The translations under genes were made by a program, and so were the position numbers. Under the pieces are notes generated by a model, which saw only the letters and a program-made list of their open reading frames with translations, was not told the origin of the DNA and searched no databases. Shown here piece after piece: positions 1-9,385 of a stretch of DNA of 64,000 nucleotides (within the stretch, counting starts at the first letter, position 1; each line of letters begins with the position of its first letter). Origin of the DNA: Methanomicrobiaceae archaeon (GTDB taxonomy: Archaea > Halobacteriota > Methanomicrobia > Methanomicrobiales > Methanomicrobiaceae); NCBI GenBank assembly GCA_016937345.1, contig JAFGWE010000021.1:21897-85896 (forward strand). Direction: 5' to 3'.

Positions 1-1
1 T

Positions 2-418
2 AAGGCTGTTGTGTATATTGATGATAAGGATGTCCCTGCTGCAATTGGTAAGGGTGGAAAGAATGTTGCTGCAATTGTAAACAAACTGAGCATTGGAATT
101 GATATCCGCCCAAGGACGGAGCTTCCACAAACCGGTTTAAAAGAACCAGTCCTGGAGGCTTCTTCATCTCTTGAACCTGAGCCACCAGCAGTCTCTTCCG
201 GCAATGGTATTGAAATAAAAGTAGACAAGAAGTTCCTTTCAATCTCAGCGAAAGAGCATAAAGGAAAAATTGTTGACGTTTTTGGAGGAAAAGAGTATCT
301 CTTCACGGCAACAGTTAATGAACAGGGAGAGATTCACATGTCCAAAAATAATAGTATTGCAATGGAGATGATCCGCCGTTATAATGACGGAGAGGAGATC
401 AGACTCCGGCCAGTATAA
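2..418 (+). CDS. PIN/KH-domain ATPase, C-terminal fragment
   Basis: This is the 3' end of a gene that begins before the window; the frame is open from base 2 and the stop is at 416-418. The visible 138 residues contain a KH-type RNA-binding motif (GKGGKN) near the start, a Pro/Glu-rich linker, and a small C-terminal domain. This arrangement matches the tail of the archaeal PilT-like PIN-domain ATPases (COG1855 type), which carry an N-terminal PIN nuclease domain, a central RecA-like ATPase and a C-terminal KH domain. Only the KH end is visible, so the ATPase assignment rests on recognising this tail. The gene lies 39 bases upstream of leuS on the same strand. Confidence 0.7.
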   Translation, partial: KAVVYIDDKDVPAAIGKGGKNVAAIVNKLSIGIDIRPRTELPQTGLKEPVLEASSSLEPEPPAVSSGNGIEIKVDKKFLSISAKEHKGKIVDVFGGKEYLFTATVNEQGEIHMSKNNSIAMEMIRRYNDGEEIRLRPV

Positions 419-457
419 ATTAGATTTTTTCTTTTTTAAAATGTGGAGTGATTTATA

Positions 458-3241
458 TTGAGTAAATTTGATATGAAGGAATTTGAGGAGGAATATCTGG
501 ATCAATGGTCAAACATTTTTGAAGTTGATCCCCGTGAAGCGGATAAATTCTACCTTAATGTTGCGTATCCCTATCCAAGTGGTGCGATGCATGTGGGTCA
601 TGGAAGAACATATATTGTTCCTGATGTAATCGCCCGCTATAAAAGAATGCAGGGAAAACATGTTCTTTTCCCAATGGCTTTTCATGTAACCGGGACTCCT
701 GTAATAGGGATATCAAAAAGGATTGCGAAGGGTGATGAAAAGACAATAAAACTCTATCGTGATCTATACCGTGTACCTGAAGATATTCTGGAGAATTTTG
801 TAGAGCCGGCAGAGATTGTCAGATATTTTAGCAATGAGTATGAGCGGGTGATGCGCTGCTGTGGTTTATCTATTGACTGGAGGAGGAGATTTACAACTGT
901 TTATCCTCAGTACAGCAAATTTATCGAATGGCAGTATCTTCATTTGATGGAGCAGAATCATGTCATAAGAGGAGCTCATCCGGTTAAATACTGTCCTCAG
1001 TGTGACAATCCTGTTGGAGATCATGATCTTTTGGAAGGAGAAAAGGCAGAGATAGTAAAATATGTGCTTGTTATGTTCAACTGGGGCGAATATAGGATTC
1101 CCTGTGCAACTCTGCGACCTGAAACCACATATGGTGTTACAAATCTTTGGGTAAATCCCTGCGTTAATTACAAAAAAATAACGGTTGACGGGTTTAAATG
1201 GATTGTATCTCCGGAGGCGGCATTAAAACTCTCATTGCAGGATCATGAGGTCATTGAAGAGGGTGATATACCCGGTTCAGAACTAATAGACAATGTAGTT
1301 TCTCATCCTTTCTGTGGTGAAATTCCGATTCTTCCTGCTGAATTTGTTGATCCTGATATGGCAACAGGTATTGTAATGAGTGTTCCTGCGCATGCTCCTT
1401 TTGATTACATAGCACTTCGTGATCTTCAGAATGAGGGAAAATATACAGATATAATTCCTGTCTCTTTGATTACTGTTCCGGGTTATGGTGAATTTCCGGC
1501 AAAGGATGCTGTTGATAAATCAGGCATAAAAGATCAAAAGGATCCCGGAATGGAAACACTTACACAGGAAGTTTATAGTGCAGAATTTTCAGGCGGCCGT
1601 ATGCTTCCACAGTACGGTGGAAAACCTGTAAAATTCGCCCGTGAAGAATTTGCCACAATTATGCTTGAGCAGCATGGTTCATTGGTTATGTATGATTTTG
1701 ATAATCGTAATGTTATGTGCCGCTGTGGAAGCCGCGTTTATGTAAGAATTTTAAAGGATCAGTGGTTCCTTCAGTACAGCGATCCTGAATGGAAAGAAGA
1801 GGTTCACAGCCAACTGGAAAAGATGGATCTTGTCCCTCCAGAAGTACGTGCTGAATTTGACAGAACAGTTGACTGGCTAAAAGACTGGGCATGTACAAGA
1901 AGGATAGGTCTTGGAACATTACTTCCATGGGATAAAAACTGGCTTGTGGAACCACTTTCTGATTCTACAATCTATATGGCCTTTTATACAATTGCACATA
2001 AACTTCTGGAGCTGGAGGCTGAGAAGCTTACGCCTGAAGTATTTGATTACATCTTCAGAGGTGAGGGTTTAGCAGATTCTCTTCCGCTTTCAAAAAATAT
2101 AGTTGAAGATTTAAGAAAGGAATTTTTATACTGGTATCCTTATGACTTCCGTTTCTCTGCAAAAGATCTGATCTCAAATCATCTGACATTCCAGCTTTTC
2201 CATCACAAGGCAATATTCCCTGAAGGGTTACAGCCCAAAGGGATGGTTGTTTTTGGAATGGGTCTTTTGGAAGGAGCAAAAATGTCTTCATCCAAAGGTA
2301 ATGTGTTCCTTTTGGAGGATGCAATAAATGAGTTTGGTGCTGATACTGTTCGTATGTTCCTTGTTGGCAGTGCAGAACCCTGGCAGGACTTTGACTGGAG
2401 ACGTGAGCTTGTATCATCAACGAAAAAGCAGATAGAAAGATTCTGGAATACAATTCGTGAGGGTGATGATTCTGAAAGTCAATACCCGATAGACAGCTGG
2501 CTTATGTCAAGGATGCAGGAGCGTATTAGACGGACAACAGATGCATTGTCCGCTTTCCAGACAAGGCAGGCACTTCAGGAAGCATATTTTGGTATAGAGT
2601 CTGATCTGAAGTGGTACCGCCGTCGTCTTCCGGAAGGTGTCCGTGCATCATCGGTCATAGGAGAGATAAGCAATGCATGGATTCGCCTTCTTGCTCCGTT
2701 TATTCCTTTCACATGCCAGAAGCTTTGGGAGGAAACCGGCCGGGAAGGAAATGTGGCATTTGCAGACTGGCCTGTATCTGAAGAATCAAAGGTAAATATT
2801 CCGGTTGAGCTTGCAGAAGAGCTTCTTCAAAGAATTGTTGAAGATATTGAGTCCATTATGAAGCTTATTCAGATAGAGTCTTCGTCAATTACACTTTTTA
2901 TCTCACCTGAGTGGAAGTTTGATGTCTTTAAGATTATTTCAACAGCAGAAGATAAAACAAAAGTAATTCCCCTTCTCATGAAGGATGAATCCATGAAAAA
3001 GCGCGGCAAAGAAGCGACCGATGCCGCAAAACAGATTACAAATCTGATTCATCGCTTGTCTCCTGAAATTGTTGAAAGGATTGTCAGATTTGGAATTGAT
3101 GAGGCCGGTGTTTTTGAGTCTGCAAAGGGTTTCCTTGAACTTGAGTTTGGCCTTCCTGTAAAAATTGTTCATTCAGATGATAATAGTCATCAGAAGGCTC
3201 GTATGGCTCTTCCCTTCAAACCTGCAATATTAATTGATTAA
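458..3241 (+). CDS. leuS: Leucyl-tRNA synthetase
   Basis: This class I aminoacyl-tRNA synthetase charges tRNA-Leu in the cytoplasm. The product is 927 residues, the usual size for the archaeal/eukaryotic form. The HIGH signature appears as HVGH at residues 45-48 after a PYPSG loop, and KMSSS lies at 608-612. Between them is a large CP1 editing insertion. The start is TTG at 458, with GGAGTG a few bases upstream; an in-frame ATG at codon 6 is an alternative. A run of nine T follows the stop. The family assignment is secure. Confidence 0.97.
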   Translation: MSKFDMKEFEEEYLDQWSNIFEVDPREADKFYLNVAYPYPSGAMHVGHGRTYIVPDVIARYKRMQGKHVLFPMAFHVTGTPVIGISKRIAKGDEKTIKLYRDLYRVPEDILENFVEPAEIVRYFSNEYERVMRCCGLSIDWRRRFTTVYPQYSKFIEWQYLHLMEQNHVIRGAHPVKYCPQCDNPVGDHDLLEGEKAEIVKYVLVMFNWGEYRIPCATLRPETTYGVTNLWVNPCVNYKKITVDGFKWIVSPEAALKLSLQDHEVIEEGDIPGSELIDNVVSHPFCGEIPILPAEFVDPDMATGIVMSVPAHAPFDYIALRDLQNEGKYTDIIPVSLITVPGYGEFPAKDAVDKSGIKDQKDPGMETLTQEVYSAEFSGGRMLPQYGGKPVKFAREEFATIMLEQHGSLVMYDFDNRNVMCRCGSRVYVRILKDQWFLQYSDPEWKEEVHSQLEKMDLVPPEVRAEFDRTVDWLKDWACTRRIGLGTLLPWDKNWLVEPLSDSTIYMAFYTIAHKLLELEAEKLTPEVFDYIFRGEGLADSLPLSKNIVEDLRKEFLYWYPYDFRFSAKDLISNHLTFQLFHHKAIFPEGLQPKGMVVFGMGLLEGAKMSSSKGNVFLLEDAINEFGADTVRMFLVGSAEPWQDFDWRRELVSSTKKQIERFWNTIREGDDSESQYPIDSWLMSRMQERIRRTTDALSAFQTRQALQEAYFGIESDLKWYRRRLPEGVRASSVIGEISNAWIRLLAPFIPFTCQKLWEETGREGNVAFADWPVSEESKVNIPVELAEELLQRIVEDIESIMKLIQIESSSITLFISPEWKFDVFKIISTAEDKTKVIPLLMKDESMKKRGKEATDAAKQITNLIHRLSPEIVERIVRFGIDEAGVFESAKGFLELEFGLPVKIVHSDDNSHQKARMALPFKPAILID

Positions 3242-3250
3242 TTTTTTTTT
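3242..3250 (+). terminator. Oligo-T terminator after leuS
   Basis: Nine consecutive T residues lie directly behind the leuS stop codon. Archaeal RNA polymerase terminates at oligo-T tracts in the non-template strand, so this is a plausible terminator. The next gene on this side is convergent, which fits. Confidence 0.5.
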
Positions 3251-3295
3251 AAAAGTGAAGAATTTAAAGTCTTATAAATTCAGGTCCGGCTGAGA

Positions 3296-3640
3296 TTAAT
3301 TTTTCTTAACAGCTTCACTTGCTTTCTTTTTTCTCTCTTTTGTGCTATAGCCTGTAACATATTCAAGATATTTTCTAAATCTGGAATTCGTATCAAGTAC
3401 TATTTTATCTGCCTCCTCTTCAGGATATTTGTCATAAATGCTGCTGTTTGAAGCAGTATCAATGACGAGCATGTTGCCTTTTTCATTAATCCATGCTTCA
3501 AGACGCTTGAAAGAACCATATTCAATCATATAATGTCCGTTTTTTCCTTCGGCCTCAATTTCAAAACATTCTTTAAGGCCGGCTTTTATTCTTTCTTCAA
3601 GGCCCTCTTTGAAACCTCTTTTAATTGAATATTCCTGCAT
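3296..3640 (-). CDS. DUF5611 family protein
   Basis: This 114-residue soluble protein is rich in Lys and Glu, with a Lys-rich C-terminal tail (ERKKKASEAVKKN). It resembles the DUF5611 family, found in methanogens and other Euryarchaeota, whose members start with M-x-E-Y and have a similar length. No catalytic motif, membrane segment or metal ligand is visible, and the function is unknown. It is convergent with leuS, and its start faces the PAC2 gene across about 190 bases of AT-rich DNA. Confidence 0.65.
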   Translation of the reverse strand: MQEYSIKRGFKEGLEERIKAGLKECFEIEAEGKNGHYMIEYGSFKRLEAWINEKGNMLVIDTASNSSIYDKYPEEEADKIVLDTNSRFRKYLEYVTGYSTKERKKKASEAVKKN

Positions 3641-3828
3641 GATTATTTATTTCACACGGCCTGCATTAATCTTTTTTGGAAATGTGCAGAAGATTATCTG
3701 TGCAAAAAACTAACAAATCCATGTCAACAAACCATGATTCGGAAATTTCAACCGTTAATACTATAAACCGGCCTGATATATTTGTTATCTATACAAATTC
3801 TGGAATTAATTTTGTCAGGTGAATATTA

Positions 3829-4551
3829 ATGGATGATGTTAGAGTAATATCTGAACCTCCAAAGGCCGAGGAAATAACAGCTCTTATAGGATTTCCGGGG
3901 AGTGGTCTTGTAGGAAGTATTTCGATACAGTACCTTGTCGATAATGCAGGTTTTGAATATATTGGCAGTATTACAAGCAAGTATTTCCCTCCTATTGCAA
4001 TGATGGTTGATGGTGTCATTAATGCTCCTATGAGAATATACAGCAAGGATTCTTATGTTGCATTTGTATCTGATATCCCTATTCATGCTTCCATATGTTA
4101 TGAAATTACCAATGGGATACTTACATGGCTTAAACAGTTTAAAATAAAGGAAATAGTGGTTATTGCAGGCATTGTTACAAATACCTTTGAAAAAAGGGTT
4201 TTTGGAGTTGCTTCCGAGCCATCATATCTTGAAAATATCATGGATAAAATTGAAATTCTTCCAATGGGAAGCATATCAGGAATGCCGGGAAGTATTTTGA
4301 CAGAGTGCAAGTCACTTAACATCCCGGCAATAGGTTTTCTGGGTGAAACTGTGAGTACACCTGATCCCAGATCCTCTGTTTCAGTGTTGAGAGTTTTAAA
4401 TGAAATTTATAAATTTGATGTAGATATTGAACCTTTGACTGAGCAGGCAGAAGAAATAGAGGCATCTATGCAGAAGATTGCAGAACAGGTAAGGCAGAGC
4501 GAGCAGACAGACGAATTGCCAAAAAAAGAGCATCTTCCTATGTATGGGTGA
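3829..4551 (+). CDS. PAC2 family protein (proteasome assembly chaperone-like)
   Basis: The 240-residue product belongs to the PAC2 superfamily (COG2047 type). It has the N-terminal glycine-rich GFPGSGLVG segment and the later SGMPG and GETVSTPDPRSS segments typical of this family. Eukaryotic relatives help assemble the proteasome alpha ring; archaeal members are inferred to act similarly, but their role is not established. A Gln/Glu-rich helical tail follows the core. The stop overlaps the start of the downstream DUF473 gene by four bases, indicating co-expression. A second PAC2 paralogue is at 25678-26424. Confidence 0.85.
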   Translation: MDDVRVISEPPKAEEITALIGFPGSGLVGSISIQYLVDNAGFEYIGSITSKYFPPIAMMVDGVINAPMRIYSKDSYVAFVSDIPIHASICYEITNGILTWLKQFKIKEIVVIAGIVTNTFEKRVFGVASEPSYLENIMDKIEILPMGSISGMPGSILTECKSLNIPAIGFLGETVSTPDPRSSVSVLRVLNEIYKFDVDIEPLTEQAEEIEASMQKIAEQVRQSEQTDELPKKEHLPMYG

Positions 4552-4949
4552 TAATAGTGAAGATTAATGCATTAACCGGAATTTCCCCTGCAATTATTGC
4601 AGAACTAAAGAAGTACAAGCCGCGAACCCTTGAACTTCAGAGTGCGCATAACATTATAACACTCATGGACGTTCTCCCTGGTGATCATATATTTCTGACA
4701 GAAATTGATCTTGACGATTTATGCCTTGGAGATCAGGGGATTATTGTTGAGGTTCTTAGTATTACAATTAATATGAAAAGGATGATTGAGTATATCCAGC
4801 CATATTATTGTGAAGAGCGGGAGAGGATGTCAGCGCGTTTAAAGGTAAAATATGTCGATAAAACATTTGCAAAATGTGTTGAAGGAAGGGAATGGGTCAA
4901 ACCTACTATAGTTGAAATTGTTAAGTCATCTGTTTTTCATGCAGGATAA
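4548..4949 (+). CDS. DUF473 family protein
   Basis: This small protein of about 130 residues begins with the ALTGIS segment, followed by a predicted beta-rich domain that includes a GDQGIIVEV strand. These match the archaeal DUF473 family, which has no known function. I use the GTG at 4548 that overlaps the PAC2 stop. The second GTG at 4557 lies behind GGTGAT and would give a start (M-K-x-N-ALTGIS) closer to other family members, so the true start may be three codons later. The overlap suggests translational coupling with the PAC2 gene. Confidence 0.75.
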   Translation: MIIVKINALTGISPAIIAELKKYKPRTLELQSAHNIITLMDVLPGDHIFLTEIDLDDLCLGDQGIIVEVLSITINMKRMIEYIQPYYCEERERMSARLKVKYVDKTFAKCVEGREWVKPTIVEIVKSSVFHAG

Positions 4950-5031
4950 CATACCCCTGTTTTTTGAGTTAACTTGCAAAGGATTAATATCAAAGATGTA
5001 TAACAGTATAGAGCAACATTCCTGGTAATGT

Positions 5032-5106
5032 GGATCTGTGGCTTAGCCAGGACATAGCGCCGGGCTTCTAACCCGGACGTCGGGGGTTCGAATCCCTCCA
5101 GGTCCG
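5032..5106 (+). tRNA. tRNA-Arg (anticodon TCT)
   Basis: A full cloverleaf can be drawn. The acceptor stem GGATCTG pairs with CAGGTCC at the 3' end. The anticodon stem CCGGG/CCCGG encloses the loop CTTCTAA, whose middle triplet TCT reads Arg codons AGA/AGG. The T arm GGGGGTTCGAATCCCTC has the standard GTTCGAAT loop. No intron is present and CCA is not encoded. A T-rich run follows the gene. Confidence 0.95.
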
Positions 5107-5196
5107 TTTTTTATACTTTTATTTTAGTTCTGATTTTTTGATTTTAAATCTGTAAAAATTATGTTTGTTAAAAAAGAATCCTGATAAAATTTTTTT

Positions 5197-7197
5197 TTAA
5201 AGAACTTTAGTTCCTGGTGCGACTTTTATTTTTGTCGTAAGCAGTGATGCTTCTTCACCTGCTGCAAGTATCATGCCGTTTGACTCAACTCCAAAAAGTT
5301 TGGCAGGTTTTAGGTTTGTAACAACAATTACATCCTGATCTGCAAGTTCTTCAGGGTTATAGAACTGTGCAATTCCTGATACTATCTGTCTTTTTTCATC
5401 TCCAAGATCTACCTGAATTCTTAAAAGCTTCTTTGATCCGTCAATCTTTTCTGCTTCAATAATTCTTCCTGCTTTTAACTCTACTTTTGCGAATTCATCA
5501 ATAGTTATCATATTTTCTTCCTTTTTTTGTGATTTTTCTTTTAATTTTGCTGTTTCCACTCTCATTCTTAGAGTTTTCTCATACTCTTCAATTTTCTCAT
5601 CCTCAATCTTGTCAAATATTATTTCCGGGTTTGGAAGAATTTCTGAATCAAATCCTGTTTTTGCTTCAGAAAGAGTATGATCAATTACTTTGTCACCATA
5701 TCCTAAAAGCTCCCATGATTTCTGTGCTTTATCAGGAATTACAGCATCAAGAAGTATTGTAAGTGCTTTGACTATCTGAAGACAATTTCTTATTACCTGT
5801 TTTGCGCCTTCTTCATCAGTCTTCATAAGTTTCCATGGAGCATTTGTCTGAATGTAAGCATTTCCGAATGATCCAAGAGCCATAATTGCCTCTATTGCGG
5901 ATTTAAATTCGTACTCCTGTATTGATCTTTCAGTTTCTAGAATTGCTTTTTCAATTTCTGCCAGAATTTCCTGTTCTGGTTCTTTTTGAGGGATCCCTCC
6001 AAGTTTTTTTGCTGCAAAATGTAGTGTTCTGTAAAAGAAATTTCCTATAGTATCTACAAGTTCATTATTGACTCTTGTCTGGTATTCTTTCCATGAAAAA
6101 TTCAGCTCTTTTGTATGGCTTGTATATGAAAGAAGGTAATATCTCAGATAGTCTGAAGAAAGTCCCAGATCAAGATAATCCTCATTTGTCCAGACTACAT
6201 ATCCTCTGCTTTTTGAGAACTTTTTGTCATCAATTTTTACCATTCCGCTGGCAACAACAGCATCAGGTGGCATATATCCTGCACCTTTTAAAAGCGCAGG
6301 CCAGAATACGCAATGATGATATACAATGTCCTGTCCGATAAAGTGAATTACAGGAGAACTCCCTTTCCAGAACTGTTCCCAGTCTCCGCCTGTTTTCTCA
6401 GCCCATTCTTCAGTAAAGGACATATACCCTATAGGTGCGTCAACCCAGACATATACTACAAGCTCCTCACTTCCTGGAAATTTTACACCCCAGTTTAGTG
6501 TCCTTGTAATACACCAGTCATGAAGTCCCTCTTTAACCCAGCCTGAAGCATAGTTTCTTGCATTGGATGTCCCTTTAAGCTGAGGGAGATACTCTTCAAG
6601 AAAGTCAGAAAAATCTCCAAGTTTGAAGAAATAATGCTCCTGATCACGAAGTTCTGCTTTTCCGCCACATATTTTGCAGATTGGATCTTTAATTTCTCCT
6701 GGTTCAAGATGTTTGCCACAACCCTGATCACATTCATCACCTCTTGCTTTTTCTCCGCAATGAGGACATGTACCTTCAACGTATCTGTCGGGGAGAAACA
6801 TCTGGCAGTGTGGACAGTAGCTCTGATTAATAATTTTCTTATATATGTGATTATTATCAATAAGTTTCTGAACAATTTCCTGTGTACGTTTGTGATTTGT
6901 CGGATCATCTGTCATACCAAATCTGTCAAAATCTATCCCCATTTTCTTGAAGGTAGTCTCAAAGTGTTCGTTATAACGTTCTGACATCTCACGGGGGGTG
7001 ATTCCTTCCGCTTCTGCACTGATTACTATTGGTGTTCCATGATTGTCTGAACCACAGACAAAGATGACCTCTTCACCTTTATGCCTCATGTATCTGACAA
7101 AAAAATCTGCAGGTACATAGGTGCGCAGGTGGCCAATGTGGCAGGGTCCGTTTGTATATGGAAGTCCGCATGTCACAAGTAATGGCGTATCACTCAT
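5197..7197 (-). CDS. metG: Methionyl-tRNA synthetase with C-terminal tRNA-binding OB domain
   Basis: This class I synthetase charges initiator and elongator tRNA-Met. HIGH is at residues 20-23 inside the CGLPYTNGPCHIGH segment, and the KMSKS loop appears as KFSKS at 326-330. Between them is a double CxxC zinc knuckle (CPHC, CPHCGE, CKICGG). An EMAP/Trbp111-like OB-fold domain, with segments such as VELKAGRI and VTNLKPAKLFG, occupies about the last 100 residues. I chose the ATG at 7197 over one 36 bases upstream because homologues start just before LLVTCGLPY, and a TATA-like element sits 26-33 bases upstream of 7197. That TATA would fall inside the longer reading. No ribosome site is visible, so the mRNA is probably leaderless. 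Confidence 0.96.
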   Translation of the reverse strand: MSDTPLLVTCGLPYTNGPCHIGHLRTYVPADFFVRYMRHKGEEVIFVCGSDNHGTPIVISAEAEGITPREMSERYNEHFETTFKKMGIDFDRFGMTDDPTNHKRTQEIVQKLIDNNHIYKKIINQSYCPHCQMFLPDRYVEGTCPHCGEKARGDECDQGCGKHLEPGEIKDPICKICGGKAELRDQEHYFFKLGDFSDFLEEYLPQLKGTSNARNYASGWVKEGLHDWCITRTLNWGVKFPGSEELVVYVWVDAPIGYMSFTEEWAEKTGGDWEQFWKGSSPVIHFIGQDIVYHHCVFWPALLKGAGYMPPDAVVASGMVKIDDKKFSKSRGYVVWTNEDYLDLGLSSDYLRYYLLSYTSHTKELNFSWKEYQTRVNNELVDTIGNFFYRTLHFAAKKLGGIPQKEPEQEILAEIEKAILETERSIQEYEFKSAIEAIMALGSFGNAYIQTNAPWKLMKTDEEGAKQVIRNCLQIVKALTILLDAVIPDKAQKSWELLGYGDKVIDHTLSEAKTGFDSEILPNPEIIFDKIEDEKIEEYEKTLRMRVETAKLKEKSQKKEENMITIDEFAKVELKAGRIIEAEKIDGSKKLLRIQVDLGDEKRQIVSGIAQFYNPEELADQDVIVVTNLKPAKLFGVESNGMILAAGEEASLLTTKIKVAPGTKVL

Positions 7198-7222
7198 GAC
7201 TATGTTTTTAGCTTTTAGATGG

Positions 7223-7230
7223 TATAAATA
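7223..7230 (-). promoter_or_regulatory. TATA-like box of metG
   Basis: TATAAATA on the plus strand reads TATTTATA on the minus strand, 26-33 bases before the metG ATG at 7197. That is the expected archaeal TATA position if transcription starts at or near the start codon. The same 44-base divergent region must also serve the plus-strand gene at 7242, for which this box is too close (12-19 bases). Confidence 0.5.
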
Positions 7231-7241
7231 CATTATATTCT

Positions 7242-8033
7242 ATGAAAAAAAGGCAAAATCTTATCTTAAAATCTTTTGGTGCCGGGGATCTCAAAAATCC
7301 TGACCCTCTGTTGCTTGCAGAATGGATTGGGGGGCAGAAAAAAGTTTGTTGTGATCTTATATCATATAAAATTGAAAGTCAGGTAAAGGCTCAAAAAAAT
7401 GTTGCCGATGTTTCATGTTCGGGCGGGATATTTTACAGGCACAGAATTTTTGAATCTTTATTAGGAATAAAATCCGGTTTTTTAATAGATGAACCTTTTT
7501 TTGAGTCAGAATACATAAAGCTTGATGCTGAAAGAGTGCGCAAAATCAGCAGAGACACCTGGTTTTCGTTTCCGCCGCCTTCGGGTATGCATATAGAGGA
7601 TAATTATTACAAAAACAGATCTGACTTCATTGGAGGCATGTGTTCTGTTTTTAAAAAAATAATGCGTGAACAGCGCGATTTGGGAATAAAAAAACATATT
7701 CTTGTCGCAGATTTTTATGATAAAACCGAGCTTGATGAACTCAGTTCTGAGCGTGTTTTTTTCTTCTCACCCAAAGGCGGATCAAAGGTTTTAGAATCCA
7801 TTCTTGAATATCAGAATAGAATTGCAGTATTTCCGGAAAAACTGGCTGTAGTCTTTAAAATCCTTGATGAGTATGAAATAAAAAATATAGCAGTTATAGA
7901 TGGCAGTCCGGAAGATTTTGAAAGCTGTCTTAATTATTTTGATCCTGAAGATATTTTTGCTGGGGGATTTTGCAATTTTTGTGAAGAGAATTACTGGGTT
8001 AAATTAAAAGAGAGAGCTTTTTTAATGAGATGA
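7242..8033 (+). CDS. Conserved-looking protein of unknown function, 263 aa
   Basis: I do not recognise this family. The 263-residue product is soluble with no signal peptide or membrane segment. It has scattered cysteines, a Cys-x2-Cys near the C-terminus (CNFCEENYW), a proline patch (FSFPPPSG) in the middle, and alternating beta/alpha segments in the second half (HILVADFYD, IAVIDGSPEDF). These suggest a Rossmann-like or P-loop-free alpha/beta fold. It diverges from metG with only 44 bases between start codons and is convergent with the DHH phosphoesterase gene. Codon usage matches its neighbours, so it is probably a resident gene. Any function would be a guess. Confidence 0.75.
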   Translation: MKKRQNLILKSFGAGDLKNPDPLLLAEWIGGQKKVCCDLISYKIESQVKAQKNVADVSCSGGIFYRHRIFESLLGIKSGFLIDEPFFESEYIKLDAERVRKISRDTWFSFPPPSGMHIEDNYYKNRSDFIGGMCSVFKKIMREQRDLGIKKHILVADFYDKTELDELSSERVFFFSPKGGSKVLESILEYQNRIAVFPEKLAVVFKILDEYEIKNIAVIDGSPEDFESCLNYFDPEDIFAGGFCNFCEENYWVKLKERAFLMR

Positions 8034-8035
8034 AA

Positions 8036-9007
8036 TTATTCCTCTTTGACTTTTTCTGCAACATCAAAAAGTTTTTGGAAGTGTTTGCTCTTTTTAAAGA
8101 TTATAAAAGTCATTTTGTCGGCAAATGAGAATTTAAATGAGCCTCCTGCTGCAGGAGGATGTCCTCCACCACCAAATTTTTTTGCTATTATATGGCTTAT
8201 CGGAGGAACAGAACGAATGGAGAATTTACCTGTTTCTGAGACAATTACTTCAATATCTGTGTTCATCATGTCTCTTATTGCATGTGCAGTTTCACTCGGG
8301 TATCCGTAAAGCGGTGCAAATGCAATAATATATCTTCCTTTGATAATTTTTGTATTTTTAATGCTTTTTTTTATTGAATGTTCCTTTTCTTCTGATATTT
8401 CTTTATATATTTTGAGAATTTCAGCATTTGTAATATTTCCCTCTGTAAAACAGTTGCGCACCAGGTTCAGGTTCCTGAATTTTGTGCAGACTTCGCCAAG
8501 TATTTTTGAATCAGGTTCATTATGTTTCCATAAGTCATAATCACAGACAACCCTGGCAATTTTTTTTGAAAATTCATCATCAGGCAGAAGATCGCGTGCT
8601 ACAATGCCTGTTGCGCATACATTTGTATCCACACATAGGTAATCTGTTATCGCTTTAACCTTCGATATTTCTTCATCACTCCATCTGTGATGATCCCGCC
8701 ATTCAATCTTCCAGCCATTTTTTTTGGCGTTTGTTAAAGCTTCAGCGGCATTATCCTGGTAACCCAGGTCTGATATGCTTAAGAGGTCTCCTTTCCCCTG
8801 AATTTTGCTGACTGCTGATAAATTCGATGAAAACTTGCCAACAGATGACCAGATGGTAAAAACATCGCCAAACTTTTTTCTGTGAATTGAGTCACATCCT
8901 GCAGCATCAAGGTCATTGTGTGTGAGATGAACTACATGTGAGTTTCTTTCATTTATTGCATCTAAAAATCCGTTTTTGTCTCTCTTTTTATTTTTCTTTT
9001 TGGCCAT
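8036..9007 (-). CDS. DHH family phosphoesterase
   Basis: The 323-residue protein has the hallmarks of the DHH/DHHA1 superfamily, which includes RecJ-like nucleases, nanoRNases and cyclic dinucleotide phosphodiesterases. It has an N-terminal THNDLDAAG metal motif near residue 30, the namesake DHH within WRDHHRW, and a C-terminal DHHA1 domain with the FGGGGHPPAAGG nucleic-acid-binding loop. It starts with a Lys-rich segment (AKKKNKKRDK) that may bind nucleic acid. The substrate cannot be read from sequence: oligonucleotides, phosphonucleotides (pAp) or cyclic dinucleotides are all possible. It is convergent with the 263-aa gene, with a two-base gap. Confidence 0.88.
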   Translation of the reverse strand: MAKKKNKKRDKNGFLDAINERNSHVVHLTHNDLDAAGCDSIHRKKFGDVFTIWSSVGKFSSNLSAVSKIQGKGDLLSISDLGYQDNAAEALTNAKKNGWKIEWRDHHRWSDEEISKVKAITDYLCVDTNVCATGIVARDLLPDDEFSKKIARVVCDYDLWKHNEPDSKILGEVCTKFRNLNLVRNCFTEGNITNAEILKIYKEISEEKEHSIKKSIKNTKIIKGRYIIAFAPLYGYPSETAHAIRDMMNTDIEVIVSETGKFSIRSVPPISHIIAKKFGGGGHPPAAGGSFKFSFADKMTFIIFKKSKHFQKLFDVAEKVKEE

Positions 9008-9199
9008 ATTTGTTTCCTGTATATTAAATGGACTGCAGGATTTATAATAAATGGGCCAATTATGAATTATTTCCGGTTATCGTTTTGCAGTTAATATTGA
9101 TCTTTAATTGAATTTCAAAAAAAATAGCGCTGTAATAAATCAAATCATTTATTAGTCAGAATAACCAATATTAGTTGCTCAAATGAGATCCGTTTGAGT

Positions 9200-9273
9200 G
9201 CCTCAATAGCTCAGCCTGGGAGAGCGCCAGACTGAAGATCTGGTTGTCCCCGGTTCAAATCCGGGTTGAGGCA
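9200..9273 (+). tRNA. tRNA-Phe (anticodon GAA)
   Basis: The acceptor stem GCCTCAA pairs perfectly with TTGAGGC. The anticodon stem CCAGA/TCTGG encloses the loop CTGAAGA, so the anticodon is GAA, for Phe. The T arm has the GGTTCAAATCC loop. There is no intron and no encoded CCA; the discriminator base is A. Confidence 0.95.
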
Positions 9274-9385
9274 TAATTTTTATTTTTAGATGTTTTTTTA
9301 ATATTGCTAATTGACAAATAATTGGCATTTATACTTTGATGATAAAAAGGAAACAAAGATTTCATATGATGTTTTAAAATAAGAA

